Part shown: one piece after another, positions 25,700 through 34,935 of the stretch
How the letters are laid out: each line of letters begins with the position of its first letter
Position numbering within the stretch: position 1 is the stretch's first letter
Source: JAXLZZ01 sp046350675
GTDB taxonomy: Bacteria; Patescibacteriota; Saccharimonadia; Saccharimonadales; UBA4665
NCBI GenBank assembly: GCA_046350675.1
Contig: JAXLZZ010000008.1
Location: 5,985-69,984, forward strand
DNA length: 64,000 bases
Direction of reading: 5' to 3'
The notes under the pieces: generated by a model
Databases searched by the model: none
The model's input: the letters and a program-made list of their open reading frames with translations, nothing else
Told to the model about the DNA's origin: nothing
Position numbers and translations under genes: made by a program

Positions 25700-25868
25700 G
25701 TATTCCATGCCTCCTTCGAATGTATTTTCTCAGTAGCAAACAGATAGTTTTTCGCTAAAACTTCCGCTTTTCACTTAGAACCAGTTAGTTTGCTGACTTA
25801 AGATTACCTATAAGTATAGATGATTCCTCCCTGATAGTAAAGGGTTAGCGATGTGCTAAAATCTAGAT

Positions 25869-26708
25869 ATGTATGTGGGAATCGATATCGGTGGCACCAA
25901 GGTTTTGGTAGTAGCCCTGAATCAACACGGTGAAATCGTTGAACGGTTTAAATTCCCCACTCCAAAAAAGTACGAAGATTTCTTAAGCCAGCTCCGTATC
26001 GCCTTGCGAGGCTTCAAACATCAAGAATTTAAAGCTGGCGCCGTGGCTGTTCCTGGAGTGCTCGATCGAAAACACGGCATCGTTACTAGTTTCGGCAACT
26101 TACCCTGGAAAAATGTACCAGTCCAGCGCGACATGGAAGCAATCTGCGGCTGCCTCATGGCTATTGATAACGATGCAAAACTAGGTGGTTTGTCTGAATC
26201 TATGCTCTTAAAAGGTCAATACAGCAAAGTTCTCTACGTTACAGTCAGTACCGGTATTGGCATCGCGCTCATTGTCGATAATAAAATTGATGACAATATT
26301 TTTGACGGAGGTGGTCGCACCATTTTACTGGAGCATCAAGGCAAGATGGTGCCATGGGAGTCCTTCGCCTCAGGTAGAGCCATTGTGGAACGCTACGGCA
26401 AACGTGCCTCAGATATCAATGATAAGGCTACCTGGACTAAAATAACTCGAGATCTATCTCTTGGCATAATCGAGCTCATTGCCGTTGCGCAGCCTGATGT
26501 AATTATCATCGGTGGTGGCGTAGGCACTTATTTTGATCGGTATGGAGACTTGCTTGACAAGTCGCTCCAAAAATATCACCTGCCCCTTGCAACCATTCCG
26601 CCAATCATGGGAGCCCAACGCGCAGAAGACGCCGTGGCCTATGGATGCTATGATTTAGCTAGGCAGGTTTTCGGGAATGCAAGAACTCATCACACAACTT
26701 CGAATTAA
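25869..26708 (+). CDS. ROK-family sugar kinase-like protein
   Basis: A 279-residue protein of the ASKHA fold. MYVGIDIGGTKVLVVALN is the phosphate-1 motif (1-18), AIDNDAKLGGLSES holds the catalytic Asp, and LYVTVSTGIGIALIVDNK is the phosphate-2 motif. The CxCGxxGC zinc cluster of typical ROK kinases is absent; the equivalent loop reads LLEHQGKMVPWESF. It may be a glucokinase-like or N-acetylhexosamine kinase, or a degenerate member; the substrate cannot be told. TAAAAT ends 6 bp before the ATG, suggesting a leaderless transcript. The next gene overlaps by 32 bp. Confidence 0.85.
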   Translation: MYVGIDIGGTKVLVVALNQHGEIVERFKFPTPKKYEDFLSQLRIALRGFKHQEFKAGAVAVPGVLDRKHGIVTSFGNLPWKNVPVQRDMEAICGCLMAIDNDAKLGGLSESMLLKGQYSKVLYVTVSTGIGIALIVDNKIDDNIFDGGGRTILLEHQGKMVPWESFASGRAIVERYGKRASDINDKATWTKITRDLSLGIIELIAVAQPDVIIIGGGVGTYFDRYGDLLDKSLQKYHLPLATIPPIMGAQRAEDAVAYGCYDLARQVFGNARTHHTTSN

Positions 26709-27171
26709 GTTCCCTACTCTAAAGTTTAGGGTGGGTGATCAGTTTTATTGGTCGCCCGAAACCAAAGAAATTTTCTATAAGGATGTTTCCAACCAAAAAG
26801 CCACCTGGTCCCTGTTGCATGAAACTGGCCATGCGCTACTCAAGCATAAAAATTATAAGGCAGACTTTGAGCTCATTCGTTTGGAGATCGACGCCTGGCA
26901 AAAAGCTCGAGAAATCGCCCACGATCTTGATATAACCATCAGCGAAGATCATATCGAAGATTGCCTCGACACTTATCGAGATTGGCTCTACAAGCGCAGT
27001 ATTTGCCCCAACTGCACCAATAAATCTCTGCAGCAGGATGATTACATCCACTACCACTGCTTCAACTGCGGCACTGTCTGGAAAGTGACCGCCAGCCGCT
27101 TCTGCCGCGCCTATCGCAGCACCAAAAACATCCCCCAGCCCACCAAACTCCACCTGTCAAACGGTTTATAA
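26677..27171 (+). CDS. ImmA/IrrE-like HExxH metallopeptidase with zinc ribbon
   Basis: A 164-residue protein. Residues 40-60 read WSLLHETGHALLKH, the HExxH zinc site, and RLEIDAWQKAREIA about 20 residues later fits the Glu-containing third-ligand helix of ImmA/IrrE peptidases. The C-terminal third has CPNC and CFNC, a likely zinc ribbon that could contact nucleic acid. It overlaps the ROK gene by 32 bp, so translation is probably coupled. The role is unknown; relatives cleave repressors or are linked to toxin and phage systems. Confidence 0.75.
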   Translation: MQELITQLRIKFPTLKFRVGDQFYWSPETKEIFYKDVSNQKATWSLLHETGHALLKHKNYKADFELIRLEIDAWQKAREIAHDLDITISEDHIEDCLDTYRDWLYKRSICPNCTNKSLQQDDYIHYHCFNCGTVWKVTASRFCRAYRSTKNIPQPTKLHLSNGL

Positions 27172-27519
27172 AGGAATTGTTTTTCGAATTTGAGCACAAT
27201 TCTCAAGAGGCTGACTCACGCGTGGGTTACTATATCCTGTCACAATTTCTTTACCGTCAGCATTTAGTTCAGTTGCCACCACAACCACCTCGCTACACCC
27301 AGCATATCCGCACATAACTTCTCGAGTTGCACCGGTATGCGTTTCGGTTGGTGGGTGAACATTCTGCGTTTTTGATACATCTTCCACAAAAATCTCTGGT
27401 CGAGCTACTAGAGGCTGTAGCGCTTCTCGCAAACACCGCTCACCACGGCCTAGCGTTGTTTGCTGGCCGCCATAATGAGTCCCAGCAATCTTGTCTTGAT
27501 AACTTTCTTTATCGCTCAT
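27166..27519 (-). CDS. hypothetical protein
   Basis: About 117 residues from the ATG at 27519 (MSDKESYQDKIAGTHYGGQQ); the frame is open to 27573, but that part lies in the hairpin after the upstream KGG gene. Not recognised. The middle has strands with two Cys (VMCGYAGCSEVVVVATELNA) and the end is QPLENCAQIRKTIPL. The 3' end overlaps the peptidase gene by 6 bp in convergent orientation. No clear SD, so moderate confidence. Confidence 0.5.
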   Translation of the reverse strand: MSDKESYQDKIAGTHYGGQQTTLGRGERCLREALQPLVARPEIFVEDVSKTQNVHPPTETHTGATREVMCGYAGCSEVVVVATELNADGKEIVTGYSNPRVSQPLENCAQIRKTIPL

Positions 27520-27579
27520 ATATTCACTCAATACATTTGTGGAGCCCTTGGAAACAAGGGCTCCGATAGACAACCTGGA

Positions 27580-27777
27580 TTAGGCTGTCTTCTTGGTGCG
27601 ACGGCTAATGCGTCCACCTTTTGCGCCAGCTTGACGAGCTAGCTCACGGTCAGCAAAAAAGCCGCCGGTTTTACCGAGCTTACCGCCCTTAGCACCGATT
27701 TTTGCGTAAAAATCGCTACCGTACTTATCTTTGTTAGTTGCTGCTGCGGCCTTGCCGCCTGCTTTCGTACCTGCCAT
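27580..27777 (-). CDS. KGG-motif small protein, copy A
   Basis: A 65-residue basic protein: MAGTKAGGKAAAATNKDKYG, then AKGGKLGKTGGFFADRELAR and AKGGRISRRTKKTA. Gly-Gly/Lys repeats of this KGG type occur in stress-induced small proteins (YciG/GsiB-like) and may bind nucleic acid. AAGGAG lies 7 nt upstream. Paralogous to the 27926-28120 gene. It is followed by a strong hairpin (GGAGCCCTTG/CAAGGGCTCC, 27540-27563). Confidence 0.8.
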   Translation of the reverse strand: MAGTKAGGKAAAATNKDKYGSDFYAKIGAKGGKLGKTGGFFADRELARQAGAKGGRISRRTKKTA

Positions 27778-27820
27778 TGGATTACTCCTTGGTTAGTTGG
27801 TTTACACCTCCTGGAGAAAT

Positions 27821-27862
27821 AAAAAGAGTCTCCCGCCTTGTGAGAAGCGGAAAACCCTCTTT
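27821..27862 (-). terminator. intrinsic terminator after KGG copy B
   Basis: Minus strand arms AAGAGGGTTTTCCGC and GCGGGAGACTCTT, followed by TTTATTT. It lies between the two KGG genes. Confidence 0.7.
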
Positions 27863-27925
27863 CTTCTTCAGAATTACGCTTATGATATCACGCTATTGCT
27901 AATAAGTCAATAAGCTTGTGCCTTT

Positions 27926-28120
27926 TTATGATCTTCGAGAGATCGCACCACCTATAGCGCCATACTGACTGGCGCGTTTTCGGCCTTCAGCTCCAGCCGC
28001 AAAACCACCGGTATGCCCTTTTTGGCCACCCATTTTACCAATCCGTGCATAAAAGTCAGCACCATATTTCTTACGATTCTTTTCGGCCGCCAAACGACCG
28101 CCTTTAGCTGTACCTGCCAT
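27926..28120 (-). CDS. KGG-motif small protein, copy B
   Basis: A 64-residue basic protein parallel to copy A: MAGTAKGGRLAAEKNRKKYG, then ARIGKMGGQKGHTGGFAAG and AIGGAISRRS. Both start MAGT and share the spacing of Gly-Gly motifs, so they are a tandem duplication that has diverged. AGGAGGG is 3 nt before the ATG, a strong SD, so high expression is likely. Function inferred only from the KGG family. Confidence 0.8.
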   Translation of the reverse strand: MAGTAKGGRLAAEKNRKKYGADFYARIGKMGGQKGHTGGFAAGAEGRKRASQYGAIGGAISRRS

Positions 28121-28186
28121 GGTCCCTCCTGTGTTAACAATGCTTATGCTAACACCGTGGGGATAGTCGGTCTGTAAGATATTTAC

Positions 28187-29272
28187 TTACTGCGTAGTAC
28201 TTCTGCTAGCTGGTACGCTCGTCTGAGTGTTGCTGATTTGGATTGGCGAAATTGTAATCACTTTGTTGGTGCTTGGTCGATACAAGAATGCCTTGCGTGA
28301 ATTTACATACAGCAGCACTTTGTCGCCGTCTTCGGCCTTTGCGTAAAAATCAGCTTGTTTGCGTGCCACATTCGCATCCGTGACTGTCTGCACGGTAGGC
28401 TGCTCAGTAGTAGGCAATGAAGTAACTTTGGAAACTTTTGCTACCAAGTCATTAACCTGTCGATTGATTTCCTCCTGGGGATTGGCTTTTAGCGTAGTGA
28501 GCTGCTGCTGAAGGTTCTTTTTGTCGTTGTACAACGTCCAGCTCCACAGACCGACTCCTGCCACAAGCAAGACCAACACAAGGATAATTGCATCGCGACC
28601 ATAGTGATGTACTTTCTTGCCAACCGTGGGGGCTGCCTGAGTCGCCTCAGGGGTTGCAGCGCTGTCGTTCACAGCTGCTGCAGGTGTGTCGCTTGCTACA
28701 GGTTCGCTAGGCACTTCAGGAGTGATGCTAGAACCTGGCTCGGGTGCAGGATCTGCAGCAGTTTCTGCTGCGGCCGCCTCAGGGGTGATGAATTCTTCTT
28801 TGGTGTCAGTATTCTCTGGCTCTGGTGCGTTATCTGCTGCCTCGGGGGTTACAGGTTCTTCTGGCACGTCATCTGTTGCAGGTGTTTCGGCAGCATCGCT
28901 CGTAACTTCTGCTGGTTGCTCTGTCTTTTCTGCTGGAACCTCTGGTGCAGATGGTGCATCGGATTCTTGATCAGCCTCTTGCTCTGTTCCTTGCTCAGGC
29001 GTAGCATCTGCTACCTCTGTAGCTGCCTCTTGCTGCGGTGCTTCCTCTGCTGCTGTGGATGCTTCTTCAGAGCTATTATCTGTAGCGCTAGCCTCTTCTG
29101 CTACTGGCGTCTCCTCTGTTTGAGTATCATTTGATTCTGGCTGTGCCTGTGTTGCATCGCTGCCATCTGTTACTGCTACCTTTGTAGCCTCAGATTCATT
29201 CGATTCATTGCCTTCAGTCTTTGCATCAAAATCCTCATCTTCCGATGGCCATTTCACATCTACTTGAGCCAT
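28187..29272 (-). CDS. single-pass membrane protein with long acidic disordered domain
   Basis: A 361-residue protein. Residues 1-220 are almost only Glu, Ala, Pro, Thr, Asp and Ser and must be disordered. A membrane helix follows (RDAIILVLVLLVAGVGLWSW, about 227-246), then a coiled-coil-like stretch (LYNDKKNLQQQLTTLKANPQ) and an outer domain with EDGDKVLLYVNSRKAFLYRP. With no signal peptide, the acidic part should be cytoplasmic and the C-terminus outside. GGGAGG is 8 nt before the ATG, with a promoter upstream. Function unknown; the C-terminal motif looks conserved among Saccharibacteria-type proteins, from memory. Confidence 0.82.
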   Translation of the reverse strand: MAQVDVKWPSEDEDFDAKTEGNESNESEATKVAVTDGSDATQAQPESNDTQTEETPVAEEASATDNSSEEASTAAEEAPQQEAATEVADATPEQGTEQEADQESDAPSAPEVPAEKTEQPAEVTSDAAETPATDDVPEEPVTPEAADNAPEPENTDTKEEFITPEAAAAETAADPAPEPGSSITPEVPSEPVASDTPAAAVNDSAATPEATQAAPTVGKKVHHYGRDAIILVLVLLVAGVGLWSWTLYNDKKNLQQQLTTLKANPQEEINRQVNDLVAKVSKVTSLPTTEQPTVQTVTDANVARKQADFYAKAEDGDKVLLYVNSRKAFLYRPSTNKVITISPIQISNTQTSVPASRSTTQ

Positions 29273-29303
29273 AGTGGCTGCCCTCCCTTTCTTCTTATGG
29301 TTA

Positions 29304-29331
29304 ATTGTACCGATAAACAGAGGCGCGTCAA
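29304..29331 (-). promoter_or_regulatory. promoter of the acidic membrane protein gene
   Basis: Minus strand TTGACG, 16 bp, TACAAT, with a leader of about 25 nt carrying GGGAGG. Confidence 0.55.
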
Positions 29332-29545
29332 GTAATATTTACGAAGTTATCAACATGCTTGTGATTATTGGTATCGCAGCAAACTATTGATGTAATTATA
29401 ATAACGAAAATAAATACCCTCTGGGCTAATTTATAAAAAATGTGTACGTTGTAAGAATTTGGGAAACGTTCATTTTCCTCCCTGTTAAAACCGTAAAATG
29501 TATACAGACCTTGTTTGTTTGGAATTTACAATTGTTGTTTTAACA

Positions 29546-29803
29546 TCAATATTCTGGTTCGAAAACGTGTCGCGGGAGCATTGACCCGTGCATATGCCCC
29601 GCCCTGCGCTTCGCATAGTCTGGATCGACTAATCGCATAATCTTTACACAAAGTCGCATTGAAACAATAAACAGGCTCATGGTAACGATAAGTGGCACAT
29701 ATTGAGTAATAAATTCTAACCCCTGGGCACCGAAGCTAACAACGCTCAAACCGCCCAATATAATGAGCTGCGCGAAAATTAGATACTGGTGGTGGCGTTG
29801 CAT
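29546..29803 (-). CDS. small two-helix membrane protein
   Basis: An 85-residue protein with two hydrophobic segments (LIFAQLIILGGLSVVSFGA and YVPLIVTMSLFIVSMRLC) and a basic, His-rich C-terminus (DPDYAKRRAGHMHG). Not recognised. No SD; an AT-rich -10-like TATAAA lies 3 bp before the ATG. The hydrophobic pattern supports a real membrane protein. Confidence 0.55.
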   Translation of the reverse strand: MQRHHQYLIFAQLIILGGLSVVSFGAQGLEFITQYVPLIVTMSLFIVSMRLCVKIMRLVDPDYAKRRAGHMHGSMLPRHVFEPEY

Positions 29804-29907
29804 GTTTTTATATTTTTACTACTACCAACCTCATTTAACCACCCCTCTCGGCAATACGCAATAGCAAAGAGATATATGATTGGACTCTTTCGGTAAAGCA
29901 CCTGACC

Positions 29908-30696
29908 TTAGTGGAAAAAGGTCATCTCAGGTGAAGCAAGAAGGCGTCGTCTTACCTCATCTCTTTCTATCCTCTTAGCATCTGCAATCGCAAGGTACTC
30001 TGGACTAATTGGCCCCGGAAGTTGCACGTCACCACTGTTTGCATATCGTAAAGTGTCGCGCCTCCAGTCTGGGTCGGACAAATCTTGTAAGTGTACGGTG
30101 GCCAGACGTTCATTGATAACCTCTGGCGCAAGAGGGTCAACCTCCAGCAAGACTATCGCTGCGTCGGTTTTTAGAAGCTTTTCAATATACTTATCACGCA
30201 TAATGGCTGCCTGCTGTCTGGTCTGATCATCGAGCACCTCGCCCGTAGCAAGCTGGTTTAGATTTTGAATAAAGAAGGTGAGGCGCTCAGGTATACCGTA
30301 GCTACGAGCCTCCAATAGGCTGTCTGGTGTCTCGTTCGCACTCTCAACAACAGATGAAAGGTATACGCCTCGGGGGCTCTGTGCCTCCTCATCATAGCCC
30401 CTTCCTATAATGTAGTGATCGAAGCGCTCCTTTTGCCCCAAATCCTTGGCGCCACCGCTCCGCTCAAAGGCGTCAGCCAGAAAGGCTACATCAGGCTCCT
30501 CGATTAACTCACTGCTAGCGTGGAGACCCTCACTGGCAATTGTATCTAGATTTGTGCTATGCGTTGCATGAAAAAGACGGGTCGATGCGTACGCCTCAAG
30601 CGCCTCGTGACCGTACTGGGTAAAGAACTTCTGTATTTCAGGATTTGTGCCCTCGAGGAGATTCAGATCATTTTTGTTTTCTTCATGGTTCTTCAT
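29908..30696 (-). CDS. hypothetical protein, possible ADP-ribosyltransferase fold
   Basis: A 262-residue protein. RLFHATHSTNLDTIASEGL (40-58) resembles the first strand and helix of ADP-ribosyltransferase-fold proteins (H-x-T...N-L-x-x-I...G-L), SPRGVYLSSV (about 107-116) resembles their second NAD-binding strand, and AIVLLEVDPL (about 181-190) could carry the third-motif Glu. The fold call is inference from three short motifs in the right order. No signal peptide is visible. The promoter ends 8 bp before the ATG, so the mRNA is nearly leaderless. It lies next to the 5S gene, with no antitoxin-like partner beside it. Confidence 0.7.
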   Translation of the reverse strand: MKNHEENKNDLNLLEGTNPEIQKFFTQYGHEALEAYASTRLFHATHSTNLDTIASEGLHASSELIEEPDVAFLADAFERSGGAKDLGQKERFDHYIIGRGYDEEAQSPRGVYLSSVVESANETPDSLLEARSYGIPERLTFFIQNLNQLATGEVLDDQTRQQAAIMRDKYIEKLLKTDAAIVLLEVDPLAPEVINERLATVHLQDLSDPDWRRDTLRYANSGDVQLPGPISPEYLAIADAKRIERDEVRRRLLASPEMTFFH

Positions 30697-30704
30697 GATT
30701 ATAC

Positions 30705-30733
30705 ATTATAGCATAAAAATGTGTATAACGCAA
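30705..30733 (-). promoter_or_regulatory. promoter of the ART-like gene
   Basis: Minus strand TTGCGT, 17 bp, TATAAT, ending 8 bp before the ATG at 30696. Confidence 0.65.
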
Positions 30734-30761
30734 TAAATGCTTGTGTTTACGCGAAGGTATA

Positions 30762-30790
30762 GAAAAAGACCTCCATTTCTGGAGGTCTTT
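30762..30790 (-). terminator. terminator of the 23S-5S transcript
   Basis: Minus strand perfect arms AAAGACCTCC and GGAGGTCTTT, then TTTTTC. It lies 9 nt after the 5S gene. Confidence 0.85.
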
Positions 30791-30798
30791 ATCAAAAT

Positions 30799-30910
30799 TT
30801 GGCACCGTGCTATTTTCCCAGGGGTGAACCCCAAGTATTGTAACCGCTACGAGGCTTAACTGCTGTGTTCGGTATGGGAACAGGTGTTACCCTCGCGCCA
30901 TGGGCACCAA
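30799..30910 (-). rRNA. rrf: 5S ribosomal RNA
   Basis: About 112 nt. Conserved CCATACCGAACACAGCAGTT and AAGCCTCG are present, and the ends TTGGTGCC and GGTGCCAA pair as the terminal helix with two central G-U pairs. It follows 23S and precedes a strong terminator. A perfect hairpin, GCACGGC/GCCGTGC (30911-30928), sits directly upstream of its 5' end. Confidence 0.93.
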
Positions 30911-31257
30911 GCACGGCTTTCGCCGTGCAATTATCAATTATCAATTCGCAATTTACAATAAATTACCAATTATCAATTAACCATTGCCGCGAAAATCATG
31001 CTTGATGACCAACTCGGTGCTTATGAGATAGCTTGTTAACAAACGGGTGCTAATGCACCAATAACTAGTCAATTAAACACTTCTGATTCCAGAACACTGC
31101 ATCTGTGTGCTCTATGGATATTTACAGCGAGGATCGGATGCGAGCTGTATGAAAATACTGCTCGGACCGAACCGGAACTGCAAATTCCGTAGAGTGCCAG
31201 AAACTGTTAGGAAAGACGGCTATGCCGGCTTTTTAACAGTGGTGCAATGTTCTGGTC
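30911..31257 (-). other. 23S-5S spacer with processing stem
   Basis: 347 nt. It contains the perfect hairpin 30911-30928, an AT-rich run of CAATTATCAATT words (30929-30980), and CACCAATAACTAGTCAATT (31056-31074). That 19-mer is the exact reverse complement of 34970-34988 on the other side of 23S, probably the leader-trailer stem cut by RNase III. No gene seen. Confidence 0.65.
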
Positions 31258-31538
31258 GTAAAAAGTCAATGCCTCTATTAGTACGCTTCGACTACATACG
31301 TTACCGCACTTCCATCTTGCGCCTATCAACCTGATCGTCTTTCAGGGAGGTCATAGGGAAATCTAATCTTGAAGGAGGCTTCGCGCTTAATATGCTTTCA
31401 GCGCTTATCCCGTCCGCACGATAGCTACTCAACAATGCTCTTGGTAGAACAATTGATACACCAGCGGTGCGTTCAACCCGGTCCTCTCGTACTAGGGTCA
31501 ACTCTTCTCAAATTTCCTTGCGTCCACAGCGGATATAA

Positions 31539-31572
<34 letters not shown>

Positions 31573-31600
31573 ACGTACCTCTTTAACCGGCGAACAGCCG

Positions 31601-31631
<31 letters not shown>

Positions 31632-31954
31632 AGATGAGCCGACATCGAGGTGCCAAACAGCGCCGTCTATGTGAACTATTGGGCGCTATAAGCCTGTTAT
31701 CCCCGGCGTAACTTTTATCCGAAAGCGCTGCCGATACCACACTCTTGTACAAAAATGTACTGACAGCGGAAAACTTACTCCTACTTTCGTACCTGCTTGG
31801 ATTGTACTCCTCACAGTCAAGCTAGCTTATGCGTATACACTATCACTACGATTTCCATCCGTAGTTAGCTAACCTTTGAACGCCTCCGATACTCTTTAGG
31901 AGGCAACCGCCCCAGTTAAACTACCCACCAGACACGGTCCCAGAACCAGAAATC

Positions 31955-32110
31955 ACACACAAACTATCTCTCTCAAGTCATTCCAATCTTGAATTGGAAA
32001 CTAGTAATTTTGAGTGCCGATGGCACACTTAATATACTGGGTCCTGAATCAAGTTCAGGATGACGGAAAAAGGCTTATATGCACTTTGTGGTCCTGGTAA
32101 GAACAAGATC
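31955..32110 (-). other. 23S insertion 1 (near the L1 stalk) with a family 1 repeat fragment
   Basis: About 110-120 nt more than the standard length between CCACCAGACAC and GGGTGGTATTTCA. It contains GTCCTGAATCAAGTTCAGGA plus TGAC (32041-32064), the common form of the palindromic repeat family. Confidence 0.65.
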
Positions 32111-32524
32111 ATAACAAGGGTGGTATTTCACGGATGACTCCACCTAGGCTAGCGCCTAAGCTTCAAAGTCTCCCACCTATCCTACACATGTTATAACCCG
32201 GCTCAATGCCAAGCTGTAGTAAAGCTGCACGGGGTCTTCTCGTCCTGCTGCGGACAGACGGCATCTTTACCGTCAATGCACTTTCACCGAGCTCTTCGTC
32301 GAGACAGTGCCCATATCATTACGCCATTCGTGCGGGTCAGAACTTACCTGACAAGGAATTTCGCTACCTTAGGACGGTTATAGTTACCGCCGCCGTTCAC
32401 CGGGGCTTCAGTTTGAAGCGTGAACCTCTCCCCTTAACCTTCCGGCACCGGGCAGGCGTCAGCCCCTATACATCCACTTTCGTGTTAGCAGAGACCTATG
32501 TTTTTGGTAAACAGTTGCATGGGC

Positions 32525-32650
32525 TCCTTAGTTGCAGCCCCATCACGCTACCCACAAAGTGGTTGCGCCATGAAGCAAGCTTCTAGGATTAAAAATCCAA
32601 GAAACTCGTTATATCATCACGCTCAGTTCCTTTCTGAGCACTGTGATGGG
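32525..32650 (-). other. 23S insertion 2
   Basis: About 60 nt more than expected between AAACAGTTGCATGGGC and CCGAAGTTACGG, forming hairpins such as CTCAGTTCC...TCTGAGCACTG. Confidence 0.45.
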
Positions 32651-33164
32651 GCAGGCCTTATTCCGAAGTTACGGCCGCTTGTTTGCCGAGTTCCTTGACG
32701 AAGAATCACTCGTACACCTTGGTCTTCTCGACCTGAGCACCTGTGTCGGTTTGCGGTACGGATAGTGTAATCCACGCGTTAAATTGCTTTTCTAGTCAGT
32801 ACTTTGACCGGAATCGAACCTAATGGTTCTTTCATTCGTAGGCATTTCTCCTACTTAGACGGGTATAACCATGAACCCGCTCCGGCGAATATACCGCGCA
32901 CATCTAACAAAACTACACTAGTACGGGAATATTAACCCGTTGTCCATCGCCTACGCTACGCGCCTCGGCTTAGGACCGACTAACCCTGGGACGATTACCG
33001 TGGCCCAGGAAACCTTGCTCTTTCGGTGGGCAGGATTCTCACCTGCCTTATGGTTACTCATTCCAGCATTCTCACTTGATACCGCTCCACCGGACCTCGC
33101 AGTCCGACTTCAACGCTGATATCAACGCTCCTCTACCACTGACGCTACGCACTCCGTGCTGAGC

Positions 33165-33305
33165 TTAATTGGCAATTAGCGATTTACAATTTACGATGAA
33201 TTATCGATTAGCTATGAGCCATGATGCGACTTAATCGCTCCTGGCTAATTGCTAATTCATTGGTCATCGCTAATTGCTATTAGCTAATTGCGTTCAGCAC
33301 AAAGT
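33165..33305 (-). other. 23S insertion 3, AT-rich inverted repeat
   Basis: About 130 nt of GCAATTAGCGATTTACAATT words, closed by GTGCTGAGC and GCGTTCAGCAC. The two halves are imperfect reverse complements, giving one long stem. The words match those in the rRNA and tRNA spacers. Confidence 0.65.
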
Positions 33306-33827
33306 GCGTAACGCCAATCCATATCTTCGGTGCTATGCTTAGCCCCGTTACATTTTCCGCGCGAGATCTCTTGACGAGTGAGCTGTTACGCACTCTTTAA
33401 ATGAATGGCTGCTTCTAAGCCAACATCCTCGTTGTTTAAGAAATCTCACCTCGTTTCCCACTTAGCATAGACTTAGGGACCTTAGATGATGGTCTGGGCT
33501 GTTTCCCTTTTGAGCGACGAGCTTAGCCCCGCCGTTCTAACTGCTGTAGTTCCACAGATGGTATTCGTAGTTTGTCAAGGGTGGGTAATCGTAAGACCCC
33601 CAGTCCGAAACAGAGCTCTACCCCCATCTGCTACCGTACAACGCTAGCCCTAAAGCTATTTCGAGGAGAACCAGCTATCTCCGAGTTCGATTGGCATTTC
33701 ACCTCTAACCACAGGTCATCCGGGCATTTTGAAACATGCTACGGTTCGGCCCTCCACGCAGTTTTACCTGCGCTTCAGCCTGCCCATGGTTAGGTCACCC
33801 GGTTTCGGGTCTATTTATTGCTACTAA

Positions 33828-33992
33828 CGGGGTCTTATGGCTACCGGAATTGTCGTGAGAACTAAAATCAGTTGCCTGAAATTGCGGAAAATTTTTGAGG
33901 CGTATTGCATAATACGTCTCGGCAAATTTTACACAATTTACAGACTCTGATTTTTGCTCTCGCGGTTCAATTCAGGCAGTCATAAGACCCCT
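33828..33992 (-). other. 23S insertion 4
   Basis: Closed by GGGGTCTTATG and CATAAGACCCC, with an inner pairing of TTGCCTGAAATTG and CAATTCAGGCAG and a further AT-rich stem. About 150 nt. Confidence 0.65.
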
Positions 33993-34489
33993 TCGGCCTA
34001 TTCAGCCTCGCTTTCACTACGCCTACGACAAATGTCTTAAGCTTGCAACAACAAATAACTCGCTGGATCGTTCTACAAAAAGCACGCCGTCACCAATAAA
34101 TTGGCTCCGACTCCTTGTACGCACATAATTTCAGGATCTATTTCACTCCCCTTCCGGGGTTCTTTTAACCTTTCCCTCACGGTACTTGTACACTATCGAT
34201 CGTAAGATATATTTAGCCTTGGAAGGTGGACCTTCCAGATTCAATCAGGGTTTCACGTGTCCCGACCTACTCGACACTAGAAATGATAAAGTTCGTAACA
34301 TTTGGCGTACCGGGCTATCACCGTCTTTGGCCAGACTTTCCAGACTGTTCTGCTCACATTACGAATTTCTTACTTTATGAGAATGGTGGTAGCACTCTCC
34401 TCCTTATGCAGGTTGCCGGCCGAAACCGGCCGCCCACAAAAGGGTATTTCTAGGTCACAACCCCTGGCTTGCATTCAGCTACCACTTTA

Positions 34490-34655
34490 TTCAAGTGTCG
34501 CTTCACTCAAGAATTTTCAATTTACAAATAGCAATTTACAAATAATTGACCAATGATCATTGATAATTCAATGAAAATTGAACATTGAGAATTGTTAATT
34601 GTTTGCTTGAAAAGTCCAGTGCGAAGCACTACTTGAAAGCAAACTAGGTTTGGGC
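34490..34655 (-). other. 23S insertion 5, AT-rich
   Basis: Over 100 nt with CAATTTACAAATAGCAATTT and AATTGACCAATGATCATTG words, closed by TTCAAGTG...CACTACTTGAA-like pairing. Same word family as insertion 3. Confidence 0.55.
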
Positions 34656-34935
34656 TCATCCGCGTTCGCTCGCCACTACTTACGGAATCATTGGTTATTT
34701 TCTCTTCCTCTGGGTACTAAGATGTTTCAGTTCCCCAGCTTACCGCTCTCCGATTCTATATATTCAAACCGGCGCCACTGGACATAACTCCAGCGAGGTT
34801 TCCCCATTCGGACATCTTCGGATCAAAGCATAGTAGGCTGCTCCCCGAAGCTTATCGCAGCTCCTCACGTCCTTCATCGGTATCTTACGTCAAGGCATTC
34901 TTTATGCGCGCTTGAGTAACTTTTTACGTTATATA

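Noticed and set aside
33165..33992. Self-splicing introns in 23S
   Set aside because: Inserts are only about 130-165 nt, lack group I/II core elements and any endonuclease gene, and lie in variable helices; expansion segments or excised spacers fit better.
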